From contig NZ_LOKX01000023.1 of assembly GCF_002211285.1 (NCBI RefSeq), positions 62,001-126,000 of the forward strand: a DNA stretch of 64,000 bases. Direction: 5' to 3'. The notes under the pieces were generated by a model, which worked only from the letters and a program-made list of their open reading frames with translations, did no database searches and had not been told where the DNA came from. Positions 26,967-34,060 of the stretch are shown one piece after another. Each line of letters opens with the position of its first letter. Positions within the stretch are counted from its first letter, which is position 1. The DNA is from Rhizobium sp. R635 (GTDB taxonomy: Bacteria > Pseudomonadota > Alphaproteobacteria > Rhizobiales > Rhizobiaceae). A program made the position numbers and the translations under genes.

Positions 26967-28214
26967 TTGCCGCCACGCCGCAAGATCCTCGTCGTGCTGA
27001 AAGGCTATCCCCGCCTTTCGGAAACCTTCATCGCCCAGGAGCTGCTCGGCCTCGAAAAGGCCGGGTTCGACCTCACGCTCATTTCGATGCGCCGGCCGAC
27101 CGACAAGAAGCGCCATCCCGTGCATGACGAGATCAAGGCGCGCGTCGTCTACCTGCCGGAATATCTGCATGAGGAACCGATCCGCGTGCTGAAAGGCCTC
27201 ATCGCCGGCTTCTCGAAACCTGGCTTCAAGGCACTGATCAAACGTTTCCTCGCCGACCTCAAGCGCGACATCTCCCGCAACCGCTTCCGCCGCCTCGGCC
27301 AGGCGCTCGTCCTGGCCCGCGAATGGCCTGACGGCGGCGAGTGGCTGCATGCGCATTTCATTCATACGCCGGCCTCGGTAACGGAATATGCGAGCATCCT
27401 GACCGGCACGCCCTGGACCTGTTCGGCGCACGCCAAGGATATCTGGACATCGCCCGACTGGGAGCTCCACGAAAAACTCGGCAGCGCCCGCTGGGCGGTC
27501 ACCTGCACCAGAACGGGTTACGAGCACATGCGGGGCCTGACATCACGCAAGGATGCGGTGCATCTGAGTTACCACGGTCTCGACCTCGCACGCTTCGGTC
27601 ATTTCGCCGGCCGGCGTTCGGATCGGAATGGCAGCGACCCCGATGACCCGGTCTTCATCCTCAGCGTCGGCCGCGCCGTCGAAAAGAAGGGCTACGACGT
27701 GCTGCTGCGGGCGCTGGCACTACTGCCCGCCGACCTCCACTGGCGCATGGACCATATCGGCGGCGGCGACGAGCTTGCGAAACTGAAGGCGCTCGCAGCC
27801 GAACTCGGCTTCGCCGACCGCATCGTCTGGAAGGGCGCCATGGCGCAGGAAGACGTGCTCGATCACTATCGCCGCGCCGACCTCTTCGCGCTGGCCTGCC
27901 GGATCGCCGCCAATGGCGACCGCGACGGCCTGCCGAACGTGCTTGTGGAAGCGTCGAGCCAGCGGCTCGTCTGCCTCTCGACCGACGTATCCGGCGTGCC
28001 GGAACTCCTGAAGAACGGTGAAAACGGCCTCGTCGTGCCGCCGGAAGATCCGGCGCTGCTGGCCCGGGCGCTGGAGACGGCGATCCGCGATCCGGCGCTG
28101 CGCAGGCGCCTCGGCGACGCCGCCGAAAGCCAGGTGCGCGAACATTTCGACTATCATTCCAGCATCCGACAGCTCACCGGCCTGTTCGAGGCCGAATGGC
28201 AGAAGGCCTCATGA
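26967..28214 (+). CDS. Glycosyltransferase family 4
   Basis: The 415-residue protein reads 'ILVVLKGYPRLSETFIAQEL' at the N-terminus, the typical start of WcaL/AmsK-type GT4 enzymes of exopolysaccharide pathways. The C-terminal half has 'FILSVGRAVEKKGYDVLLRA' and 'GLPNVLVEASSQRLVCLSTD' (E-x7-E type donor site; the second Glu position is altered) and 'SGVPELLKNGENGLVVPPED'. It has a TTG start nine bases after the previous stop. Its product probably feeds the same glycan as the flanking MurG-like enzymes. Confidence 0.85.
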   Translation: MPPRRKILVVLKGYPRLSETFIAQELLGLEKAGFDLTLISMRRPTDKKRHPVHDEIKARVVYLPEYLHEEPIRVLKGLIAGFSKPGFKALIKRFLADLKRDISRNRFRRLGQALVLAREWPDGGEWLHAHFIHTPASVTEYASILTGTPWTCSAHAKDIWTSPDWELHEKLGSARWAVTCTRTGYEHMRGLTSRKDAVHLSYHGLDLARFGHFAGRRSDRNGSDPDDPVFILSVGRAVEKKGYDVLLRALALLPADLHWRMDHIGGGDELAKLKALAAELGFADRIVWKGAMAQEDVLDHYRRADLFALACRIAANGDRDGLPNVLVEASSQRLVCLSTDVSGVPELLKNGENGLVVPPEDPALLARALETAIRDPALRRRLGDAAESQVREHFDYHSSIRQLTGLFEAEWQKAS

Positions 28215-29356
28215 CGGCACCGCGTATCTTCTTCTATGTCCAGCACCTGCTCGGCATCGGCCACATCGCCCGCGCCAGCCGCATCGCCAATGCGCTCGTC
28301 AAGGACGGTTTCGACGTCACGGTCGTAACCGGCGGCCTGCCGGTGCCGGGCTTTCCCGGCGAGGGCGTCAAGACCGTCGCCCTGCCGGCGGTCGTCGCCA
28401 GCAACGCCGGTTTCTCCGGCCTTGCCGATGCCGATGGCCGGCCGGCGGGCGAGGACTTCCTCGCCGCCCGCCGCGATCGGTTGCTCGAGGCCTTTCATGC
28501 CGCAAGGCCCGACGTCGTGATCATCGAAGCCTTTCCCTTCGGCCGGCGGCAGATGCGCTTCGAATTGCTGCCGCTGCTCGAGGCGATCGACAAGGCCGAA
28601 CCGCGGCCGAAGCTCCTGAGTTCGGTGCGTGACATCCTGCAGGAAAACCGCAAGGCCGGCCGCGACGCGGAGACGGTCGCGCTGGTCAAGAACCATTTCG
28701 ACGCCGTGCTGGTCCACGGCGACCCCGATTTCATCAGGCTCGAGGATACATTCCCGCTGACGCCCGAAATCGCCGACAGGCTGCGCTATACCGGCCTCGT
28801 CGCAGCGCCGCCGGCGCCGGAACCCACCGAGACCTTCGACATCATCGCGTCGGCAGGCGGCGGCGCGGTCGGCGCCGAGCTGATCGGGGCGGCGAAAGAG
28901 GCGGCGGCGCTCCTGCCCGCCGACCTTCGCTGGCTGTTGATCTCGGGTCCGAACCTGCCGGAGGCCGATTTCGCCGCATTGTCGCAGGACGCGCCCCCGA
29001 ATGTAACGCTGGTGCGCTTCCGCAAGGATTTTCCCTCGCTGCTGCGCGGCGCCAAAGTCTCGATCTCGCAGGCCGGCTACAACACCGTCGGCGATCTGCT
29101 GCGCACCGAATGCCGCGCGATCCTCATTCCTTTCGTCGCCGGCGGCGAGACCGAGCAGACGGTGCGCGCAGAACGGCTGCAGGCGCTTGATCTCGCCGAG
29201 ATCCTGCCGGAAAACGGGCTGACATCGAGCCATGTGAAGGAGGCCGTCGAAAAGGCGCTCGCAGCGCCGCGACGGCGGCCGGCATTGCTCGATCTCGACG
29301 GGGCGGAGAAGACGGCCGGCATCATTCGATCCATGATTGCCGAATCGCTCGCCTAA
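28211..29356 (+). CDS. MurG-like (GT28-type) glycosyltransferase 2
   Basis: The 381-residue protein begins 'IFFYVQHLLGIGHIARASRI' (GT-B acceptor loop) and ends with 'VSISQAGYNTVGDLLRTECR' and 'GGETEQTVRAERLQALDLA', the same donor-site blocks as in the gene at 25752. The ATG at 28211 overlaps the previous TGA (ATGA) and has AGAAGG just upstream; an ATG at 28196 is in frame but less likely. The two MurG-like proteins are distant paralogues. No lipid-carrier synthase lies beside them. Confidence 0.85.
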   Translation: MTAPRIFFYVQHLLGIGHIARASRIANALVKDGFDVTVVTGGLPVPGFPGEGVKTVALPAVVASNAGFSGLADADGRPAGEDFLAARRDRLLEAFHAARPDVVIIEAFPFGRRQMRFELLPLLEAIDKAEPRPKLLSSVRDILQENRKAGRDAETVALVKNHFDAVLVHGDPDFIRLEDTFPLTPEIADRLRYTGLVAAPPAPEPTETFDIIASAGGGAVGAELIGAAKEAAALLPADLRWLLISGPNLPEADFAALSQDAPPNVTLVRFRKDFPSLLRGAKVSISQAGYNTVGDLLRTECRAILIPFVAGGETEQTVRAERLQALDLAEILPENGLTSSHVKEAVEKALAAPRRRPALLDLDGAEKTAGIIRSMIAESLA

Positions 29357-29536
29357 TCCAAAATTCCTGTGATATAAGCAAGGTTCCGGCGAGAATCGGC
29401 GTTTTGCGGCCGGTCGCTTCGCCTTGTTTTCGTTGCGATATCGGCGGTCCGGCTGCATGATCCTGTTCTCAAAGATCCTTCCATCCCGGCGCCCGGATCG
29501 CGCCACCGGAATTTCCCAGCAAGCTGACGGTTAGCC
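29357..29536. other. Gap between glycosyltransferases and degenerate ABC gene
   Basis: This 180-bp gap holds no reading frame with support. It may carry a separate promoter for the ABC gene. I see no terminator hairpin. Confidence 0.3.
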
Positions 29537-32251
29537 ATGGAAAAAAGCCTCGCCCGCTACATCTGGAAGAACACGCGGCTGCAGCAGCTGTGGATCCTGG
29601 CCGTCGTCGCCGCCTCGATGATCCCCTATTTCCTGTCCTTCGACCTGCCGAAGCAGATCGTCAACGGGCCGATCCAGGGCGACGGATTCGAAGGCCCCGG
29701 CGCAACGCAGAGGTTCATGCATATCGCCTACGACATTCCGCTGATCGGTCATGTCGAATTCTTTCAGGGCCTGCAGCTCAACCGCTTTCAGATGCTGATG
29801 GCTCTCAGCCTGGTTTTCCTGGCGCTGGTAGTGCTGAACGGCCTCTTCAAATTCTATATCAACACCTATAAGGGCCGGCTCGGCGAACGCATGCTGCGCC
29901 GCATCCGCTTCGAACTGATCGACCGGGTGCTGCGTTTCCCGCCCGCCCATTTCAAGCGGGTGAAATCCGCCGAAATCGCCACGATGATCAAGGATGAGGT
30001 GGAGCCGATGGGCGGCTTCACCGGCGACGCCTTCGTCTCGCCTGCCCTTCTCGGCGGCCAGGCGATCACGGCGCTTGCCTTCATCATCGTACAGAATTTC
30101 TGGCTCGGCATGATCGCCGCCGGCATCGTCGGCGTGCAGGCGGTCGTCATTCCCCGCATGCGCAAGCGCCTGCTGGAGCTCGGCCGCCAGCGGCAGCTGA
30201 CGGCCCGCGAGCTTTCCGGCCGTGTCGGCGAAATCGTCGAGGGCATCGGCACGATCCACGGCAACGACACATCAAACCTCGAACGCGCCGACATCGCCTC
30301 GCGGCTCGGCCGGATCTTTTCGATCCGCTACGACCTTTACCAGTGGAAATTCCTGGTGAAGTTCATCAACAACTTCCTCGCCCAGGTCACGCCTTTCCTG
30401 TTCTACGCGATCGGCGGCTACCTCGCGCTGCAGGGCAGGCTCGACATCGGCCAGCTCGTCGCCGTCATCTCGGCCTACAAGGACCTGCCCGGCCCGCTGA
30501 AGGAGCTGATCGACTGGGACCAGATGCGCCAGGACGTGCAGGTGAAGTACCAGCAGGTCTACGAGCAATTCAACGTCGAGCCGCTGATCGACAGCCGCAT
30601 CCAGGAACTCGCGACCGCCCCGGTCGGGGCGCTGACGAGCGCGCTCGTCGTCACCAACCTTTCGGTTTCCGACGACAGCGGCGCCCGCCTCGTCGACCAC
30701 GTCTCCGTCGAGATCAAACCGAACGAGACGGTTGCGATCGTCGGCCCGAACGGCAGCGGCGCGGAAGCCTTCGCCGAGGCGCTCGGCCGCATGGTCTGGC
30801 CGGATTCCGGCCGCATCACCATCGACGGCCGCGACCATCTTGACCTGCCGGAATCGATCACCGGCCGGCGCATCTCCTATGCCTCGGCCGACACCTTCTT
30901 CTTCCATGGCACGCTCGCCAGCAATCTGCTCTACGGCCTCAAGCACGCGCCGATGACCGATGCCGTCTACGACGAGAAGGAAGCACAGGAGTATAAATGG
31001 CATTCCATCGAGGCGGTGAAGGCCGGCAATCCGACGCTCGACCTCAACAGCGACTGGGTGGATTACAAGGCGGCCGGCGCCAATGGGCCGGATGACCTCC
31101 TGAAAGCAATCCGGCCGGTGCTCGACGCCGTTCTGATTTCGCAGGATATCCTCGACCTGGCGCTGCGCTCGAACGTCAATACCGACGTGCACGTGGCGGT
31201 CAGTGACCATGTCGTGGCGCTGCGCGCCTCCTTGAGAGACCGGCTGCGCGACGAAGGTCTCGACGGCATCGTCGTGCCTTTCGATTTCGACGCCTACAAC
31301 GCCCAGGCGACGGTTGGCGAGAACCTGCTCTTCGGCACGATGAAGCGGCCTCTGATGACCAATCGCAGGCTCGCCGCGCATCCCTATTTCCAGCAGCTTT
31401 TCCGCGAGACGGGCTTGAGCACCGATCTCTACGCCATGGGCCTCGAAATCGCCGAGAACGCGGTGGAACTCTTCCACGACCTGCCGCCGGACCATCCGTT
31501 CTTCCAGCAGCTGACCTTCATGACGGCGGACGATATTCCGACCTACCAGGCGCTGCTGCAGAAGCTGCAGAGCCGCCGCTTCGAGGACGCCACGCCAGAG
31601 GAACGCTCGGCCATCATCCGGCTGAGCTTCGCCTATATCGAGCCGCGCCACCGCTTCGGTCTGCTGACGAACGAGCTGATGGACAAGATCGTCAGCGCCC
31701 GCAAGCAGTTCCACGAGCATATTCCGGCCGATCTCTCCGAACTGATCGAGCGCTACGACGCCGAGCGTTTCACTCCCTCGGCAAGCCTGATGGACAACGT
31801 GCTCTTCGGCCGTATCGCCTACCAGCAGGCCGATGCCTCCGACCGTATCCGCGCCATCATGGGCGAGCTCTTCGACGCGCTCGACCTTTATGACGACGTG
31901 CTGGCGATCGGCCTCGAATTCGACGTCGGCTCCGGCGGCAAGCGGCTGACCATGGTGCAGCGGCAGAAGCTGAATCTCGCCCGCGCGCTGTTGAAGCGCT
32001 CGGACTATTTCATCTTCAACCGGCCGCTTTCGGCGCTCGATCAGCGTGTCCAGGATCAGATCACCCGCAACATCATCCAAGACCTGCACGAGGAAGGCCA
32101 TCGGCCGGCGATCATCTGGGTGCTCACCAATGCACGGCTCGCCGAGATGTTCGACCGCATCCTGCTCTTCGACCGCGGCGGATTGGCGGAAGCCGGGAAC
32201 TATCCGGAACTTTCCGAGAAAAACGGTATGTTCAAGGAACTGTTATCGTAA
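29537..32251 (+). CDS. ABC-exporter-like protein with degenerate ATPase domain and long insertion
   Basis: The 904-residue protein has a type I exporter membrane domain in its first 350 residues: helix 1 near 18-36, helix 2 near 88-110, coupling segments such as 'ERMLRRIRFELIDRVLRFPP', and later helices to about 300. The ATPase domain is abnormal. The Walker A position reads 'GPNGSGAE' (403-410), with Ala409 and Glu410 for Lys and Ser/Thr. The signature reads 'LTMVQRQKL' (804-812) for LSGGQ. Walker B reads 'YFIFNRPLSALD' (Asn828-Arg829 for Asp-Glu), and the H-loop His is Asn ('VLTNARLA'). About 330 extra residues separate the Walker A and signature regions, and the post-Q-loop element N-L-L-x-G occurs three times (458-467, 591-600, 749-758). 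It probably does not hydrolyse ATP by itself; a structural or regulatory membrane role is inferred. Confidence 0.8.
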   Translation: MEKSLARYIWKNTRLQQLWILAVVAASMIPYFLSFDLPKQIVNGPIQGDGFEGPGATQRFMHIAYDIPLIGHVEFFQGLQLNRFQMLMALSLVFLALVVLNGLFKFYINTYKGRLGERMLRRIRFELIDRVLRFPPAHFKRVKSAEIATMIKDEVEPMGGFTGDAFVSPALLGGQAITALAFIIVQNFWLGMIAAGIVGVQAVVIPRMRKRLLELGRQRQLTARELSGRVGEIVEGIGTIHGNDTSNLERADIASRLGRIFSIRYDLYQWKFLVKFINNFLAQVTPFLFYAIGGYLALQGRLDIGQLVAVISAYKDLPGPLKELIDWDQMRQDVQVKYQQVYEQFNVEPLIDSRIQELATAPVGALTSALVVTNLSVSDDSGARLVDHVSVEIKPNETVAIVGPNGSGAEAFAEALGRMVWPDSGRITIDGRDHLDLPESITGRRISYASADTFFFHGTLASNLLYGLKHAPMTDAVYDEKEAQEYKWHSIEAVKAGNPTLDLNSDWVDYKAAGANGPDDLLKAIRPVLDAVLISQDILDLALRSNVNTDVHVAVSDHVVALRASLRDRLRDEGLDGIVVPFDFDAYNAQATVGENLLFGTMKRPLMTNRRLAAHPYFQQLFRETGLSTDLYAMGLEIAENAVELFHDLPPDHPFFQQLTFMTADDIPTYQALLQKLQSRRFEDATPEERSAIIRLSFAYIEPRHRFGLLTNELMDKIVSARKQFHEHIPADLSELIERYDAERFTPSASLMDNVLFGRIAYQQADASDRIRAIMGELFDALDLYDDVLAIGLEFDVGSGGKRLTMVQRQKLNLARALLKRSDYFIFNRPLSALDQRVQDQITRNIIQDLHEEGHRPAIIWVLTNARLAEMFDRILLFDRGGLAEAGNYPELSEKNGMFKELLS

Positions 32252-32275
32252 TATTCTATTGGGGCGGCGGTAGTA

Positions 32276-32295
32276 GGCGTTCCCGGTGGAACGCC
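32276..32295. other. Perfect hairpin GGCGTTCC-CGGT-GGAACGCC
   Basis: Two perfect 8-base arms with a four-base loop lie between the degenerate ABC gene and the cyclic-nucleotide-binding gene. There is no T-run after it, so it is not a standard terminator; it could pause transcription, protect the upstream mRNA end or bind a protein. Confidence 0.45.
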
Positions 32296-32355
32296 CTGGA
32301 ATGTTGAAGGCGCCTGGTTCCACAGGGACCATGCGGCAGGGGGTTAGAAACGCTC

Positions 32356-32823
32356 ATGCTGTTGAGAGACGAAGTCGAAATGCTGCGCCGGGTGCCGATC
32401 TTTTCGAGGATTGCACCAGCAAAGCTCAAGCTTTTGGCCTTCACCTCCGATCGCATGACCTACAAGGCCGGTCAGGATCTCTTTCATCAGGGCGACGTCG
32501 GCGACGCCGCCTATGTCATTCTCTCCGGCAGCGCCGATATCATCGTCTCCTCGCCGGCAGGCGAGATCAAGGTTGCCGACGTCGAGCTCAATTCCATCGT
32601 CGGCGAAATCGCCATCCTCTGCGATGTCTCACGCACGGCAACGGTGCGCGCCACCTCGCCGCTCGAAGTGCTGCGCATCAGCAAGGAGCACTTCCTGAAG
32701 CTGCTCAGCGACTTCCCCGAAATGGCGGTGGAAATCATGAGGGTGCTGGCCGATCGCCTGAACCACACCACAGCGGAGTTGACCGCGGCGCGCGCGGCAA
32801 AGCAGCCGCAGATGGCGCAGTAG
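32356..32823 (+). CDS. Stand-alone cyclic-nucleotide-binding domain protein
   Basis: The 155-residue protein is a single Crp-type cNMP-binding domain: 'RVPIFSRIAPAKLKLLAF', 'AGQDLFHQGDVGDAAYVILS' and the phosphate-binding cassette 'IVGEIAILCDVSRTATVRA' with Glu84 and Arg93, the residues that hold the ribose and phosphate of cAMP. There is no helix-turn-helix, so it is not a transcription factor. It is 104 bp after the degenerate ABC gene on the same strand. I infer that it gives cNMP control to the ABC/glycosyltransferase cluster by protein contact. Confidence 0.88.
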   Translation: MLLRDEVEMLRRVPIFSRIAPAKLKLLAFTSDRMTYKAGQDLFHQGDVGDAAYVILSGSADIIVSSPAGEIKVADVELNSIVGEIAILCDVSRTATVRATSPLEVLRISKEHFLKLLSDFPEMAVEIMRVLADRLNHTTAELTAARAAKQPQMAQ

Positions 32824-32830
32824 AACGCAT

Positions 32831-33121
32831 TCAGCGTTTCGGCGGCCATTTCTGCGCGCCATGAAGAAAGCGCAATATTTCCACTCTCTGTACTTTTCTG
32901 TCGATGCGGTAGATCAGCAAAAATGCGGTACGCGGAACAACCAGTTCTCGCGTTCCATCGAGACGACCGCCGCGTCCTGCCTCCGGATGATCAGCAAGCA
33001 TTCTTACCTGATGTCGGATGACATCGTCCAATGCGATTGCAGCCTTGGGATTTTGGGTGAAGATGTGCCGGATCTGACCTTCCCGATCCAGAAGAGCCTG
33101 TGGCAGCCATTTGACGATCAA
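32831..33121 (-). CDS. RelE/ParE-family toxin
   Basis: The 96-residue protein has the ParE/RelE pattern: an N-terminal helix ('LPQALLDREGQIRHIF'), 'MLADHPEAGRGGRLDGTREL' and the strand pair 'PRTAFLLIYRIDRKVQRVEI' ending 'LRFLHGAQKWP' (conserved His-Gly/Ala-x-x-x-W/P end). Such toxins cut mRNA at the ribosome or inhibit DNA gyrase. It has a TTG start overlapping the antitoxin stop (TTGA), so translation depends on the antitoxin gene. Confidence 0.85.
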   Translation of the reverse strand: MIVKWLPQALLDREGQIRHIFTQNPKAAIALDDVIRHQVRMLADHPEAGRGGRLDGTRELVVPRTAFLLIYRIDRKVQRVEILRFLHGAQKWPPKR

Positions 33122-33579
33122 GCCTTATCTCCGGATTCCAACTGCGCGAGCAGTTCGGCTCGAATCTTGTCCATTCGCTCTTCGGCATCTTCTGCATTGA
33201 TCCAGACCGTGTTCGGATCATCGGCTTCCCTGATCGCCTCTTCGACCTGATCGCGGAACCACTTGTCGTATTCCGCCGCCTCATGGGTACGACGCAGAGC
33301 TTCGGCTCGATCGGGCCGCGCGGCCGTTTCAGGCATGTAATCTCCGGCATCGACATCGAACTGCGCAATGCCGACATCCTTGAGATAAGAAACCAAAGTG
33401 TCGATGCGTTTGAACACCCGCACCTGCCGGCTGCGCTGGGCGGCGAGCGGGCGTTCGGCTTTGCCGTAGCGGATGACGACGGACCAGCCGCCGGCTTTGC
33501 CGACGACATGCGCAGCATCGACCGCTCCAGCTTCGACAAGACGGGAAAGGGTCGAATGATCGATAGTCTCGGCGGTCAT
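33118..33579 (-). CDS. Antitoxin with N-terminal extra domain
   Basis: The 153-residue protein precedes and overlaps the toxin gene. Its C-terminal 50 residues ('YDKWFRDQVEEAIREADDP' and 'NAEDAEERMDKIRAELLAQL') look like the toxin-binding tail of StbD/PaaA2/RelB-type antitoxins. The first 85 residues ('VVGKAGGWSVVIRYGKAERP' and 'RVFKRIDTLVSYLKDVGIAQ') are an alpha/beta domain I do not place firmly; it resembles small plasmid partition-associated proteins. It probably binds the operon promoter. Antitoxins of this kind are usually about 80 residues, so this one is long. Confidence 0.75.
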   Translation of the reverse strand: MTAETIDHSTLSRLVEAGAVDAAHVVGKAGGWSVVIRYGKAERPLAAQRSRQVRVFKRIDTLVSYLKDVGIAQFDVDAGDYMPETAARPDRAEALRRTHEAAEYDKWFRDQVEEAIREADDPNTVWINAEDAEERMDKIRAELLAQLESGDKA

Positions 33580-33667
33580 GACATATCCTCGTTCAGGCCA
33601 ACAATGATACGCAATTAATTATAGATTGCAATGCATTTAATTATTGTAATGGCATCTGGCGTGTGTA

Positions 33668-33740
33668 CCCGTGTCCACATTCTATTCACACTGTTCCAAC
33701 GCCTGCTGAAGGCCCGCGCCGCCGCGCGCAGATGGCGCCA
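33668..33740 (-). pseudogene. Degraded duplicate of the MHS transporter 3' end
   Basis: This segment matches 34047-34120, the last codons and downstream bases of the transporter gene: both contain CCCGTGTC-ACAT-TCTATTC, CTGTTCCA, GCTGAAGGC and GCAGATGGCGCC in the same order, with substitutions and small gaps. It has no reading frame. It looks like a leftover of a duplication whose two copies now flank the RIME-like element. Confidence 0.65.
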
Positions 33741-33890
33741 CAAGTCGGTCGGCCAATTGCGGATTTGGCTATCTGATGAGGGTGCGTAAGCGCTGTTCTT
33801 CATTTGCTCTCCGCCTGCGTCATTTAGCGGGAAACCAACGCTACACCCTCCACAAGTCCACGGCTGCTGCCGAATTCACACCGATTGGCT

Positions 33891-34028
33891 GCCCCTCACT
33901 CTAACCCTCTCCCCGTAAACGGGGCGAGGGGACGTGCCCTGCGAGAGGCTGATGGGGAACGGAGACGTTGCGGCTTGCCTCCTTCGCCCCGCGCGCGGGG
34001 AGAAGGTGCCGGCAGGCGGATGAGGGGC
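33891..34028. repeat. RIME-like rhizobial intergenic palindromic element
   Basis: The 138-bp element is bounded by the inverted repeats GCCCCTCA (33891-33898) and TGAGGGGC (34021-34028). It contains two strong hairpins: CCCTC-t-CCCCG-TAAA-CGGGG-c-GAGGG (33905-33930) and CCTTC-g-CCCCGC-GC-GCGGGG-AGAAGG (33981-34006). The wording 'gagaaggtgccggcaggcggatgag' style end is shared by the Rhizobium-specific intergenic mosaic elements described in rhizobia. It is probably transcribed with or between genes as a folded RNA and has no coding role. Confidence 0.7.
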
Positions 34029-34060
34029 CGGCGTCTGGAGCGCAACCCGTGTCTACATTT

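Larger units (their letters stand above)
33580..34060. other. Mosaic intergenic region with palindromic repeats
   Basis: This 480-bp non-coding stretch holds, left to right: a short AT-rich part that probably contains the antitoxin promoter (33600-33660), a degraded copy of the transporter 3' end (33668-33740), an unassigned part (33741-33890) and a RIME-like palindromic element (33891-34028). No gene is supported. Confidence 0.6.

Noticed and set aside
33661..34060. Insertion sequence between the toxin-antitoxin genes and the transporter
   Set aside because: There is no transposase frame or target duplication; the inverted repeats belong to a short palindromic mosaic element.
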